A stretch of DNA of 64,000 nt from Diphasiastrum complanatum (GCA_029204225.1 CM055094.1:25380541-25444540); one strand, 5' to 3'. Shown: positions 22,960 through 36,656, counted from the first letter of the stretch. Program-made: numbers and translations. Notes: a model not told the origin generated them from the sequence alone.

Positions 22960-23990
22960 TCAATCTAGTCTTAATCATTGTGCATCCACACACCTTAGGA
23001 GATCATAATCACATAAGGTGGGAACTCCACACATGTTAGATCCAAATGAGGAGTACAATGATACTAGTAGATCCACGAGCTACCACTATGCTTAACTATG
23101 ATTGGACCACACTTTGTCACCTCTTAATCCTATTGGACCATTGATCCATGCACCTCTAAATTCTATTGGACCACTCATGGTTCCACCTCTAAATCCTATT
23201 GACCTCTTAAACTTCATCAAACAAAAGCATTACACTTTTCTACACTCTAATTGGCACGAGTTTGGCCTCCTACTCTATTTTGGCTCAATAGTGGCATTAC
23301 AAATGGAAATGGATAATTTGTCATCTATGCCAAATTTGAACCTATGAACATCCTACACCTAAATGCTTGACTATGAAATTCTATGAGACCCCTATATCAA
23401 GCATTTTTTATTTACTTTACAATTCTCCACACGTGGGAACATCCTCCACACATGTGAGATTCACTTACAAACTTCTATCATAAAAAATACCAAGCTAGAT
23501 TTTTGCCAATTTCTCATAGTAATAACACTCAACTCCTTCACAATTCACAATATCATTATTAATGAGATGTATGAATAGCTGATTTATCCTAAACCCTAAA
23601 CCCTAAAAACACACTACTACACGACAAAGGGACTAGGACAAGATGTTGGACTTAAATGACATACATATCGGAGTGTTTTGGGACTTAGTTTGTTCATGCT
23701 AAGTGTTTGGTTTGGGTAAGAAAGTGTGAGTGATCATTGATGAATGCTTGTGTGCTCTTGCCTTGAAGATTGCCTAGGAAGATTGCTTGCTACAATCAAG
23801 TGGTAGTTTCATGTGCAATCACCCATTGTAGAAGATCCTTCACATTGATTTGTGAGTCTCCACACGTGTGAAAAGTACACAACTATTAGTATCATTTTGT
23901 TGGCATGTTGCCAAGAAAAAGTAGCAATTTGTCTTTTTAAATGTTTCAAAGGAAGTTATGCCAATTTCCTTGCAGTTTGAAATATGCAGA
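22960..23990. other. unassigned, with local repeats and telomere-like word
   Basis: Positions 23,110-23,220 repeat CACCTCTAAATCCTATTGGACC about three times imperfectly. CTAAACCCTAAACCCTAAA at about 23,592-23,610 matches the plant telomere unit 2.5 times, most simply a telo-box or chance interstitial copy. CACACGTGTG at 23,861-23,870 suggests LTR remnant. No gene recognised. Confidence 0.4.
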
Positions 23991-26900
23991 GGAAAAGAGC
24001 ATTTGGATCCAATTGACCTTATCTCATCGATTTAAAGTTGATATATTTTTTATCTTATGTCTCAAAACTTGGGTTTGACACTTCTTTTTTAGGGAAGGCA
24101 AGTTTTGTGAACACAGAGTTTGACAATGTGAGTAACTATCAAAACTTGCAAAAAATTGTTGAGCAACTGCGGTGGTTGGTAATTATCAATCCAAGAAACT
24201 CTATATGCTTTGTTGTTAAACAATCACACTAAATTATAAGAACTTGCATGAAGGGGAGCTCTCTTTTGGTGTTGCTTATCTGCCTCTGCCACATATTTGT
24301 GGATGCTATGACTATGAATGAAGACAAATTTCAAAAGAACAATAAGGGAGCTCTGTTCTTGGAACTTTTTAAGTCAAATTTTTTTGAGAGCTGTAAAATA
24401 GAGAGTGAGTGGATCCAATAGATAAAAGACCTAGAAAAGATCAACAAATAAGGTTGAACTTGTCATACTTTTGTAGAGATCTTATTGTAACAGGCATAAA
24501 CATAATGGAACACACAAAACTTGGAAGTGCTAGCGTTGAGCTCTTCTTACTCTCTTCACCTACAGGCCAAGGCCACCACAAGCCATCTTCAAACATGAGA
24601 ATAGAAGAATAATACTCTATTCTAACATTCATAAACAAGAAGCATTCCAAAAAGGAAAGTATGAGCAAAAGAGGCACAAAGCATTGGAGACAAACTTTCT
24701 TCTCAAATTTAGCATTAGCATAACGAAGATACAATTTACGAAGAAGGGCCTTTTAAAAAAAAAAAGATTCCTTGTGATTGGTCCAAGCCAAAGTCAACTC
24801 TTTACAAATCACCTTAATCTACTTGAATAAACTCTTTTAACTTAACCTTTAAAAGTTGCTTAAAACTGAGTTACAAAATGGCCACTTTTTTTAAGTATGT
24901 GGCTCGCACTCCTATCTATCGAGTATTGCCTCATGCAAAGAGCCGCTTGACCCAAGCACATCCTACTAGCTGATAGTTTATACGATGATGTTTTTATGCC
25001 TATAGCACTACCTTGGAACCAATTTTATGCCTGCAAATATTCTTTAAAAATTCATTAACAATGTTGTAATGTCATCGTGTTTTCACATATTTTTTGCTAT
25101 CTTATGTTGTATGAATTGAGTTGGCGGCTTAACGTGGTGCAAAACACTCAAAAAGATGTTTTTGAAAAAGAAAAAGGTTGCTTGGACAAAAACAAAATGA
25201 TCACAAAAGCATTTTAGCCTATGAAGCATATATTCCATAATAAAGCCGAGTGAAGTGAGAGAATTTAAAGAAAATTCAACATTTTCACCACATACATGCA
25301 TTGACATTTTAAGTGCAAATATGTTGATGGCGAGTTTTCTTGATTTTTAGAGCATTACTATGCACACAACGAGTAGAATCTGTCTAAATCAAGGCACAAA
25401 AGGCCAACACAAATATCAAGTAGAAATTTGTTCTTGGCTCTTTGAGCATTATTATGATGAGGATGAGTGAAAAAAATGAAATAATAAAACCAAGAGAGCC
25501 AATTACAAATAGGGCACACGTATAAATTTTAGAGAAATAATAAAAATGTCATCATTGGTCTGTCCTACTTGTGGAGTGGGAGCTTGAAGGGTTTAAGATT
25601 GATGAGTTCAATAAACTAGCACATGAGTGAGACGTAAGCCGTATGTAAGACAGACATGAATGTTATTCGAGATAGACATGCATAAGAGAAATTCCTTGCT
25701 CCTCTTCGAGCAATCAATCCCTCTTGAACCCTTGAATCTCAAGCAAAAGCTTGCTTGGAGAATTTGCTCACTCACTATGTAACAAACGATCTCTCTACAT
25801 AATTGAATGGATGTTTAAGTCTTTGTGCATGGGTATGTATTCACAATTGACAATTCCTCCCTTTATCCCCTTTGGCATCTTCAAGAGTGCACAATCCAAA
25901 TTCTTAAAATCGAGGGATCTTGATACTTTCCTCAACTATTTTATTGTCCTTATTTATTTTACATCAATTGCCACACGTGTGAGTAGAAGCATGATCACTT
26001 TTCGATTGGTTTGAGAATTTCACTCTCTTTTACTTGATGGGGTTTGTCGAACTGGAGCCGCCTGGGGTACTATGTCAAGCAAGAATGACCAACTACATCG
26101 AAGCAACAATACACAACCTCCCATTATCAAAATTACTAACAACATGACTTAGAGCTATACTCTCAAATTGGGCTTTTCGCATCACATCCAACTAACAAAA
26201 GAATGCTCGACTAATAAGATCAAGTAGTCACTTCTCAATCTTGATTTATCATAAGGTGGCCAAGAGAGATTTGAAAAATAACGTCAATAAAGGTTCAGAT
26301 CCCAAATGAAGCTAAGATCCTCAATGTGAAGCAACAAGAAGTAATCATCAAAAGATGGAAGGCTAGAAGTATGAGTAGGTCAATGCGAAGAAGATCACAT
26401 GAAGACAACAAGCTCAAAAGGTTAATGAGATTGTGGAAATGATGAGGACTGAAGTGCCTATCTTCCTGTGAAAAATCCCACGGCTTGGGTTGCATATAAT
26501 TTGAAATAATAGTTTGAAATGACACGTCAATGGTGTCAAGCTCACACAAACCAATTAGGAGACACCACATGTTTAAGCCAATAAAAAACCAATACTTTTG
26601 ATACATCTCATAAAGCATGGAAAGACTCTTATGGCTCATAGAAGAAGTATCTCTTTGGTGTAAGTGATTTATTGTTTTCTCTTTACTAATTAAAGAATCA
26701 AATAATTAGACACAACAAGGAATGCAAAAGAGCAAGTCCGCCCTTCTAGTAAGGAGATCCAACTTGAGAGGTAATCAATCATTATATCAAAACTACTCAT
26801 CTATGACAACTGCGTAGCTAACCACTCATCACCCTTGTCAACATGATTGACCCAGCTATCTAGAATGCTTTGGTTGTAAAGACAGAAGGTGCTTCAATAG

Positions 26901-27857
26901 TACTCAATTGACAAAGCAATTTACCACCTTTGAACCTTACACAAAAAACTCAACAACGGCAATCACGTACAAATAATTGTACGTTTAGCTCCATAGCTAA
27001 ACTTTTCAACAATAATAAACTTTCTTGCAAGTTTCAAGTGAGAAGATCCATTGCCTACTTTAAGAAATGGCATGTCCCAGATCTTCTCTTGAAAATCTTT
27101 GATATCCCGCATCAGAAAAGAGCATAACTCAGCTACTTAAATAGCATCTCGAAGACAGCACCAACAGATAAACGAGATCAAACAATCTGAGACATAAAAC
27201 TACCATACCTGCTATGTTAGTAATATGTAAGCCAGACGAGTAAACACTCTATGAAATCTCAAATGCCATCTCAAGAAAGCTAGTATCTAGTAAATACTGA
27301 TGATAATCAGTTCTAAAACACCAGTGACTATATTGTCAGGTTGGGTTGTTGGGAGAAATAGTTGCATGGTTTTGAATTTTTCTGATAAAGGACTCCAAGT
27401 TTCAATCCTTCTGATAATATATATTTAACTAGTAAACCTTCCAACAGTACATGATTCATCTACAACAAATTTTAACGTCAAATTTAGTTTTAGGAGTATA
27501 TGGCATAGCTCCAGCTGGCAATGTTGGAAGAATCAGCACAAGCCATAAAAGCACCACTGAGGGTTATTATATTCAATTACTGCTATTGTGTACGAGGCTC
27601 TGTGGGTTTGCAAATCACAGGACACTACACGTGGCATATAAAAACATTAATATATAATTTGACCAGGCTGATTCCAATACTTTCAATTGCTTCTCTCTTT
27701 CATGACAATAGCTACACTGAAATTTTGTAGCATATACTGTGTCAAAGTAGTCTACGCCATAATTCATTGGCTCTTTCCTGAGGAAGAGACCAGGAAACAA
27801 AGATTCAACAGAATATTGTGATTTACATCATGTTTGCCCACTAGAAATCGCATAATC
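23991..27857. other. long stretch without recognisable genes
   Basis: Open frames are under 120 codons and match nothing I know. CACACGTGTG at 25,972-25,981 is the LTR-associated palindrome. The last few hundred bases before 27,858 would be the 3' untranslated region and downstream flank of the minus-strand CDC25-like gene. Confidence 0.4.
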
Positions 27858-30800
27858 TTAAGTGTGAACGTTTTTTTGACAATTTTGCTCTCCACAGTAG
27901 CAAACAGGATGACCAGCCGCAGCCCAACCATTAAATCCTCTTTGAAGAACATAAATCCGGGGTACACTTCCAACTTTATCAACTGAAGTATTCCTATTCA
28001 GATGATCTGAAAATAACCGTGCACACGTTGGGCCCCTTATCTGCATGGTATTCGAGTCAAACGTAAGATGCCACTTGAAACAACATGGATGCACAAAATT
28101 TCATTTTCCACTCGATGATCAGCAAACACTGCAAGGGGACATTGGTGTGAAGCTTTGAATATTGCTATAAAAGACCTGACCGCATATTAATTGTTGGCAT
28201 AACACATTTGAATAACTCCACAGAAAAATTAGATGCTTACCACATAAAAACTCATTGACAAACCTCCAATATGGAAGTGCAGTCATTAACGATCCACAAC
28301 AAATTTAGAGCAGACACAGCGACCAATCGAGTCACTGCGCCCCGAAGAGGGCCAGTGGCCTGGAGTGGGAGGGAGAGCAACCAATGCAGCCGGCAGCGAC
28401 CCCCCCCTCTCCTTTTAACGTTTCAAATTTTTTTTAATAAGAGAGGAGCCCCCCGTTCCCCCCCCCCCCCCCCTCTTAACATTTTTCTGTTTTTTGGCTT
28501 ATTTTCAATTTGGGGACCAAGCTAATATTGGGCCCCCTTTTTTAATCAAATTAAACTATAGACAGCATTTAGGAAGGATACTTAGGGCATTGCAAAACAA
28601 TATCTTGTATGCCAATGATAAGAAAATTTAGTTGCGTACTCGGGTGGTTTACCTCAGCTACATAGTGACGGCAGAAGGAACTCCTGTAGACTGAGCTAAG
28701 GTGGCTATGATGTTGAGTTGGCCTTGGCCGACTAATAGTCGTCAACTACTGTCATTTTTAAGTTTTTGCAATTTTTATCACAAATTCATCGAGAACAACA
28801 ATTGGCTAGTTGCTCCATTGACAAACTAGCTACGTGGAAACAACGTTTTGGTTATAAGGGTGAAGAAAACTAAGGACTGTTTTAAAGCACTTAAAAAAAG
28901 GTGTAGCCACTGCACCTATGCTCAAAATTGTTGATCCCCAAAAGCCATTTCATATAGAGACCAATGCTAGTGGCGTCGCAATAAGAGCAGTCCTTGGCCA
29001 GCAGGAGGGGAGGCCAGTAGGTTTTGACAGTAAACAGCTAACTCCTACTCGACAGAGGTAACTGACACTGCGAAGGAATTGTATGCAATCATACATTCAT
29101 TCAAGGTGTGGCGACACTATTTATATGGTGCCGAATTTTACTTATATATGGACCACCATAGTCTTAAGCATTTCTGTAATTAGCCTGAGTTGAGAGGTCG
29201 CCATGCTAGGTGAGCCGAGCTCATGTACGAGTTTCATTTAAAATTCTTGTATTTCTAGTCACGTATGCGACGAGACGTAAGAGAGTACGTCAAGCATTGC
29301 ACCACTTCTCCCATAAACTACGCCAAGGAAGTAAGCCCTCCAGAATTGCTCCACCCATACTCTCCATGGATTTTAATACTAGACTACCTAAGACTCAATC
29401 TAAGTTTGATTCCGTGATGGTAGTTGTAGACAAGTTACCTAAAATGGCTCATTTCATTCCAACTAAGAAGAAGGTTGCAGCTCTGCAGGTCGCTGAGTTG
29501 CTTCTACTTAAATGTCATGAGATTGCATGGAGTCTGGACTGCCTAAGTCCATTATCTCAGATAGGGACCCTAAGCTCATAAGAACTTTTTGGCCAACAGT
29601 GTTCTCTCGTCTAGGAACAAAGTTGAAGATGAGCAGTAGTGAGCACGTACAGACAAATGGGCAACCAAAAGGGGTTAAACCACTTTTAGAGGACATGTTT
29701 CGAGCATACGTCAGTGAGGTGTAGACCAATTGGGTAAAGTATTTACCCCTAGTCGAATTTGCGTATGATGATGTGAGACATGTGTCCATGGGTAGACGTC
29801 CATTTGAGTTGACTTATGGTTACCAACTAACGTGTCCAGTTACCATAGGTATTCCACAGAGGGTACCAAGCATTGCAAAGTTTTTGACTCGACGAAACGG
29901 ATGCTTGAGGCTGCGAGGCAAATCCTTCCAAGGCTCAGGCACAAGCAGACAGCTATGCAAGCAAGCATTATACCTTTAGGGAATTGGAAATGGTTGATGT
30001 AGTGTTTCTGCGAGTACTTCCAAGTTGAAGGTAATGTGCACTAGTACATGTAAGAAACTGTCACCAAGTTATTGAGGACCATGGAAGGTCATTAAAAAGA
30101 TTGGTGAGGTAGCCTATAAACTAGAGTTACCTCAAGGATGTAATAGAGTTTCCTTCCTATTCGGAATCGGTCGAATCGGCCTATTTCAATTCGGTCCTAG
30201 GGTTTTCGAATCGGTGAATCAGTTTTAGGGTTTCAGACTTTTCGCAGATCTGTCTAGAATTTAGAATGATGATAAATATCATGATTGAATTATAAGCATT
30301 AAAGATTCCAAATTCCATATATATTAGGCCTTTCTCACAACCAAGCATCTGATTCAGAAATTCGAATTGGTTTTATTCCAAGAAAATCTGGTTTGGAGAT
30401 TCGAAAATTCCAAATTCCAAGAAAATCCGATTCAGAGATTTAAATCGGCTGAATTTGATTCAAATCGGAATCACTATTCGATCAGGCATCGAATTGCGAT
30501 TCAGTGAAACTATGGGATGTAAAGTGCATCTAGTTTTCAATGTAAGCCAATTAAAGAAGTACTTACATCAAGGTGACAACCTTGTATAAGGCTTGTGTCA
30601 CTAGAGAAAAAAGATGATGTTGATCATGGACCAGCACATTTGTATCCTCTAAGAGTATCTAGTCGTTTGGAAAGGACCTCAATTGTCTGATGGTACTTGG
30701 GAGAGTCATTATATTCGATGTCAAGCTTACCCTAGATTTGTCATCAAGCAATGATGACTTTACTGAAGGGGATGAGAATGTTAGGCCATAACAAACCCCG

Positions 30801-31648
30801 AAAGTGCCAGTATCCAGGTGAATCATGTGACCATCAATTGGGGTACAACCCACAACCCCAGTACTAGGCACCCGAGTCCTTGGGTGTCACTGTAGGTAAC
30901 CCGGTGCGTAGGCCCAACATGCATTGACCAAGTCAACTCGCAATCAACTGGGTAGTGACTAGGGTTAGGTCCAAGGGACTGTCTAGGCATGGCTGGGACA
31001 AGGGGGTGGCTAAGCATTAAATTGGCTAAATAATCATGGTTCGAATTTGGCATGGCAAGCCAAGCAGACAGATCACCCACGCATGGTGCCATGTGTCACA
31101 AGACCAAAAAAGAGGGTAGCTATGCGTAAAGGTGTGCCTATGGATGGAAGGAGATTGCTCTCTCAGCGACTAGTTGGTTTCACGAGGCTTGGAGAGCTAC
31201 CTCACTAAGGTGTTATCCATTGTCAAAAATTGATGCTCATTTCATCCATAGCAAGAACTTGTAATGAAACAATATCAAGCTAATTGTTCAAGTAGTCAAG
31301 TGGTTAATATTGAATTAATGACTACACAAAGCTAGTTTTCAAACATGTGTGTCCATATTTCTGAAAGGCAATGGTCACAACATAGATTTACTTTGCATAT
31401 TGTGGGGTGAACAAACCACGAAAATGAAATCTACCTAGAAAAAATAATTGATCAATCAAATATATTTCTTTTCTTTGATGAGATATATAGATTCAAAAGA
31501 AAATGAGACCTGGCTTTTGGCACAATGAAAAACTATAATATCTTTTTTCTTGACATCTTGCAATAAATTTGGAATCTTTTCCTCAAATGAGTCACTAGCA
31601 TAGCTTAGAGAGCCAGCAATATGTCCGTCAAAACTTCGCTCTTCATCC
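27858..31648 (-). CDS. CDC25-like tyrosine phosphatase / arsenate reductase, 5' exon(s) not found
   Basis: Two exons on the minus strand: 31,648-31,510 ([19 protein letters not shown] to [11 protein letters not shown]) and 28,040-27,858 ([14 protein letters not shown] to the C-terminus NCQKNVHT and TAA). Both borders are GT/AG and the join is in phase. The product has a rhodanese fold. The active-site loop HCAKSQIR (Cys-x5-Arg) is complete but split by the 3,469-bp intron. [15 protein letters not shown] matches the end of plant CDC25-like proteins, which reduce arsenate (ACR2) and dephosphorylate Tyr in vitro. The N-terminal part, about the first 40 residues including the start, lies in an exon I could not find upstream. 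No stops or frameshifts are seen, so it may be functional. The intron carries a gypsy fragment on the other strand. Confidence 0.85.
28041..28860. other. intron sequence with C-homopolymer, no gene seen
   Basis: Lies within the large intron of the CDC25-like gene. Contains a run of about 17 C near 28,456-28,472 and nothing recognisable. Confidence 0.4.
28868..30780 (+). pseudogene. Ty3/gypsy pol fragment inside the intron
   Basis: RNase [45 protein letters not shown], then [22 protein letters not shown]. Integrase: [32 protein letters not shown], then [15 protein letters not shown], where the usual catalytic Glu region (TERVN) is altered. After that, SKLKV and [19 protein letters not shown] are the C-terminal integrase region. 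An inserted MITE at 30,144-30,514 splits it; beyond it [14 protein letters not shown] continues. Many stops. No protease or LTR is certain, though TGTTAGGCC near 30,779 could start an LTR. Confidence 0.85.
30144..30514. mobile_element. 371-bp hAT-type MITE in the gypsy fragment
   Basis: The gypsy coding sequence is interrupted between two copies of the 8-bp word GGATGTAA (30,136-30,143 and 30,515-30,522), a target duplication. The insert starts TAGAGTTTCC and its other end, reverse complemented, starts CATAGTTTCA, matching at 7 of 10 positions. The inside is full of GAATCGG and AATTCCAA words and has no coding. An 8-bp duplication and TAG-like ends fit a non-autonomous hAT element. Confidence 0.8.
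30781..31509. other. rest of the intron, possible gypsy LTR
   Basis: Follows the gypsy C-terminal remnants. TGTTAGGCCATAACAAACCC near 30,779 has the look of an LTR start. No gene is seen. Confidence 0.3.
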
Positions 31649-34179
31649 CTGTTCAATAAAACCAAAATTTTAAATTTTCTATGCCACATCAAAAAGAAGA
31701 GTATGAAACTTAGGATAAATAAAGTATAAAAATAAGGACATTAGATGTTTTCCTTGCCCAACTTTCATGAAATTGCATGCAATAAGAAAAAGCTAAATTT
31801 CATTAGATTGTCCTTGGCCGTGAATCAACAAAACATACATAGCCATCTTATTAATGCCAAATATTCCTATTTCAATAAACTTCGAGCCCTACAAGTTAAC
31901 AAAAGAAAAAGTTTCAAGACATTCTCAACCCAAATTCAACTTGCTAAAAGTTTGAGAGTCTAGTTATTCCATAAGACATGTCTCATATAACGAGTTTAGG
32001 TACAATCTGATTGACGGTAAGAATCAAGATACGTCTTGAATTTACATATTCGAGGTGATATCAACTCTAGAATACCTACACAAGTATAGGAGATCAAACA
32101 CTAGCTAGAGATACAAGGAAAAGCAAAATTCAACTAAAATCCTACGAGAAATAAAACACAAATATGAAAAACAAGATACAGATCAAAATCACAGCTTAAA
32201 GGACAATAGTCATGCACACAATCAACACAAATTGAGGAACTACAATGACATGTTTTTTCACAAGGTGAGGGGCCTTCCCCCGCAAAAAAAGTTATAAAAA
32301 TCTTATTTCAACAGGGATGTTTAAGATACAACTCATCACACGTAAATTTTTCAATGTAATTATCAAACTGAGAGTATTTAAGTGACACATGAATCTTACT
32401 AAAGGTGACTCTTTCAACATTGATATTTAATGACTCACTTGTAGTTCAATGAAGAATCAAATATATCTAAAGACATATCAACATGCATCACAAAAAAAAG
32501 ATTTTTTCCAAGAAATTTTAGCCCTTCAAAACTAGTTTGAAGGTTGCAACACATCACCATGGACACATAACTAGATCAAAATTCAACATATAATTAAAAA
32601 TGAATCTTCGAAGCAGAGGGTCTTTGTAGTCTCTTGAAGCGTGGGGGTGTTATGTACCTACAAGGCCGCATAATAGCTTACCTAAGGTGACAGTCTCATT
32701 ATACGAGACAGAACGCTAGTTTGGAGCTATAGGTCCCTTGGGTGCCACGTATCAATGTTCTATTGGCACGGGGCAACCCTTTGTTATTGACTCGCCGCAG
32801 TGCACGCAAATGACGCAGGTCGATAGTTTAGACGTGACCATGTTTGTGGAGATGAGCCCACCTGTCCTATGTATATAGAGGTGGATCTCCATGAGCTTGG
32901 CGTTGATTCTCACTTGGAAAATGAAGAGCTCTTGAAGGACGATATCTTGCCTCAAGATGTAGTTATGCGAGGGTTGAAGGTAGGATGTGGGCGTAAGGGA
33001 AGCTGTACCCCAGTGGAGACCTTAGCATGCTTGATGATGGTAAGGGAAGTCGTACCCTGGTGGAGACCTAAGTGTGCTTGATGATGGTAGCTTAAGTGCA
33101 CAAGGGTGAGATGGCAGTATCTCTATGGATGGGCGGTAACAAAGCATTTGTCAACTGATTATGTCCTTACCTTGGTCGGGTTTCTAACATTTGGCATTAG
33201 AGCCACCAATCAATGTGTTTAAAGTGCAATCATTCTAACTTTGTTTTGGTTGGTCTTAACTTCATGAATGTAAGCTTAGGAAGCTTATTTTTCATAGTGA
33301 TAATGTTATGAAAATTTTTGCTTTTTGTTCCGTTGAAATCCGATGTGATTCGGATAGGAAACAAGCCTGTAGCTAGCTAACAGGCTAAAATTTTGATGGT
33401 TTTCTACAATTTGGCAAACGGTTTTCTGCTAAGAATTTGTAGAAGTCATAGCTATTTTCTGTCAATAGGTTTTTGCACACATTCATTACAACACTTGATA
33501 TATTTTTTTGATCCCCATGGGCTAAAGTCTAAGATTTGGAAAAAAAATCCTCTATGGCCGTGCACCTGCTTGTGCATGCCCCTCTATCATACAAGCTTGT
33601 ATAGCCAGCGCGCGGGCCATGGCATTTGTCTCCATGTACAAAGGGGGGTGGGAGACGGAGTACATCACCTCCCTCACTCTCATCATTAAAAAAAATGTCC
33701 CATGTTCAAGCAGCCATGGAGGACGGGTGGGAGAGGTACATATAGTACAAACCACCACCCCCCTTCTTTGGTTTTCTTAACTAAGCTAAAAACCTTAGCA
33801 AAAAGTTTAAACATAAGCTTAAATGCTATGTCTTCCTAAGCTTTAAGGAAAAAGAATTTATCGAAAACAAAGACATAATCCAAAAGTTTAAAAGAAACTA
33901 AAACTTCATTGAGGAACAAGGAGGAGGTGACCGTACACTCCTCCCCCTCGCAAATTTTTTTAGGATCTAAGTCCCAAACTCGTGGTGAAGGCCTTCCCTA
34001 TCACTCCACTTGAGTTTGGTAGACCCCATGCAGCACATGTGCATGGGGGACTAGTTAGATTTCCATCTATTAACATTAGATGTGGCATGACATGCAAGTG
34101 GCATGCAAATGCATGCATTTTAGACACTTGGCATTTGCATGCCAAACATTGTACATTCACAAAGTCTATTTAATAGAGG
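31649..34179. other. unassigned, upstream of the CDC25-like exons
   Basis: I looked for the missing 5' exon of the CDC25-like gene on the minus strand and did not find it. The word TTGGCATTAGAGCCA near 33,190 faintly resembles a primer-binding site. No protein recognised. Confidence 0.3.
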
Positions 34180-34440
34180 CATTCACCCTCCACGAGATGG
34201 AGAGAGAGGGATTTGGAACTTTCTTCCATCTTCATTGTGCTTTGTGTTTGGAGAAGTTCAATAAAGGTAGTGTTGCAAGGGCAAAGAACATCCTGCATTT
34301 GATCCACACAGATTTATGCAGGCCTATGAGGACTATGTCCTTAGGTAAAGCCTTCTATTTCATGAACTTTATTGATGATATGTCACGTAAGATGTGGATT
34401 TACCATTCTTCATTTTCCTTGTGTAGGAACTCGCTCCAGG
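34180..34440 (+). pseudogene. copia integrase fragment
   Basis: The plus strand encodes ALCLEKFNKGSVARAKNILHL, IHTDLCRPMRTMSLGKAFYF and FIDDMSRKMWIYH. This is the end of the integrase zinc finger and the start of its catalytic core (HxD). Flanks are unrelated. Confidence 0.8.
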
Positions 34441-34969
34441 GACAGATCTGATTTCTGGTGGATCTCCATCATTACTCATCCAATTCTGGTGGAATCAAGT
34501 GCAAATTGCTCGTAGGAGGAGGGCGGTACCAGCCATACTACTTCTACTATCACTGGTTGCATATTTGGAGCCAGAACAGCCCACTAATCATTGCTGATTG
34601 GGCGCTGCCTCAGATTTGTAGATTCTACTTTTCCTCGAATACTTTTCAGAAATTGATGAAATCAAAGGCATTTGTTTTCTATTGGAAGGGTGCCATCACT
34701 AATAGTGATTAGAGGCCAAATAGAGGATGATTAGGATCTGATTTTCCAGATCTGGTCCTGCCGATTGGAGTGGCCAGCAAGTAGGATTCATTTCCATTTT
34801 GATTCATTGAATTAGCATAAAGTAGAGTTCACATAGACTTGAACTAGGATCAATTTTGGGATCCATTACTTGCTGTTTTTTCATTTCTACTTGCATGACA
34901 ATTGCATGTCAAGATTTCATATTGCACGTTTCATTCCTAGTTGTGTTAGGCTCAAGTAGTCCTTGAAAT
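34441..34969. other. no gene seen
   Basis: Short open frames only. It lies between a copia scrap and a gypsy gag remnant. Confidence 0.3.
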
Positions 34970-35960
34970 CAACATTACTAGGTCCTGGGCTGATTGTTAT
35001 AAGCCATTCTTAGCATCATCATTCTACAACAAACTCAACCCTCTACAATTAGTCCAAGCAATTGATTCCTTGAAAAATCAAATCTTGGAGATATGGTCTA
35101 GGCATGCAGAGGTCGAGCAAGAATGGTGAAGCCAAAGCCAGTCGCAGTCTGTCATCCTATACCCCATGTTTAACCTAGAGTTCTACTCGAGTGAGAAGAA
35201 GAACCGACATCTCAATGTCGTGTCTTGTCCTACCTAGATCGGTGGAGCAATCATTTATCCATACTGATTTGCCAAACAATACCAAGATTGCTACTGCCCT
35301 TATGTTTTTACAAGGTAAGGAGCTGACATGGTGGCAAGATCTTTAAAAAAGGGCTGATACCGCTACCACTTAGGATGCATTCCAAGATGCTTTCAAGGCG
35401 ACGTCTCTCCCAATCAAGCGAGATTGGATCGTGTAGACTATGGCAAGGCGAGAACTGGCAGTTTGTGTTTCTCCTGCATGGAGAGGGGGCATCTTGTGAA
35501 AGATTGCCCAAAGAAGCATAAGAAATCTGGAGGGCAGCCAACAAGTTCCAAGGTGCCATGGAACTCTAGCATTTATCATGTTGATTTATCCTTAACGAAT
35601 AATGTTGTTTGTGAAAACTAGTCTTAATACAAATATTTTTGGCTCCCATAACCTCATTCGGATGAGTGGGTTCAAAGGACACCAAACCATGAATGTTCTA
35701 TTTGATGATGGTTCAATGCATAATCATAAAGTCGAAATTGGTGCAGAAACTTCGAGTGGCTACCATGCCAAGTAATCACAAATATGTGGTGAAGATGGCA
35801 ACAGGAGACAATCGACAAATCTAGAAACAGATTGTTCCTCAGCTATGGTTGAGAATCCAAGATTATATTGAGCCTCTTAATTTTCACATTATGAATTTAG
35901 ATAAGCTAGATATCATCTTGGGTAAGGGATGGTTTTACTCCAAGAATGAGTCATAAATAA
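34970..35960 (+). pseudogene. Ty3/gypsy gag-protease remnant
   Basis: The CCHC knuckle CFSCMERGHLVKDC lies near 35,462-35,505, followed by CPKKHKK. Downstream in broken frames come MNVLFDDGSMHN (aspartic protease, where active copies have DSGS/T), then MATGDNRQI, IEPLNFHIMNLDKLDIILGKGW, typical of gypsy protease. Gag upstream is badly decayed. The reverse transcriptase does not follow. Confidence 0.75.
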
Positions 35961-36652
35961 AGGTTCAGAAAAAGAGAAAGCAATAACTTCTTTTGCATAA
36001 GTCAAGCTCTATTGCCGGTGTATTACCAGTTTGCTTGCAAACAACTCTCCTATTGCTGACCCGTTTTTAGTGCAAGCATCTGAGAGATTATCAGATCATG
36101 CCTGATATCCACTTCCATTGAGTAAGCAATCAAGCCTGCACACATGGAGCAGGAAATGTGGCGACCAATATGAAAGGCACGATTCAACATTTGGAATCAG
36201 AGGCCAACAATAACTGGCACAATTTCTACTCATAGGCATGAGCAGATGGAGCTAAGGTTATTGCCCTAAGCAGCTATTGTAATCTTGAGAGTACAGTGCA
36301 ATAGAAAGAAACAATGCAATTGTCGGAATCTTGAATTACCTGGAACCCTAGACAGACCAACACCAGCCGAATAGTAACGGCAAGAGGGTATCATAGACTG
36401 GCAAATGCTTACCAAATCAGGACTTATGACTGGAACAACTGAGAAACCTTAAGATTACAACAACACAGTACATCACCAAATCCAGACTTATGAAGGGAAC
36501 AACTGAAAGACCTAACCATTACAACCCTAAATTAAACTCATAATGTTGCAAAATGAACCCAAAAGGGTGACGTAATTGCCAAGCAACACTAGCCAACTGC
36601 CAAGTTACGATCACTTACCCTACGATCAGAACATCATAATGTAAACCGAAAA

Positions 36653-36656
<4 letters not shown>
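35961..36656. other. no gene seen
   Basis: Unassigned DNA up to the (TG)n microsatellite. Confidence 0.3.

Noticed and set aside
23592-23610. Telomere or subtelomere boundary
   Set aside because: Only 2.5 telomere-like units, common in plant promoters and interstitial sites.
28271-28525. Proline-rich open frame over the C-homopolymer
   Set aside because: The frame is an effect of the C run; it lies within the intron and has no recognisable domain.
32752-33081. Open frames on both strands with some acidic and cysteine residues
   Set aside because: No domain recognised, frames overlap on opposite strands and are short.
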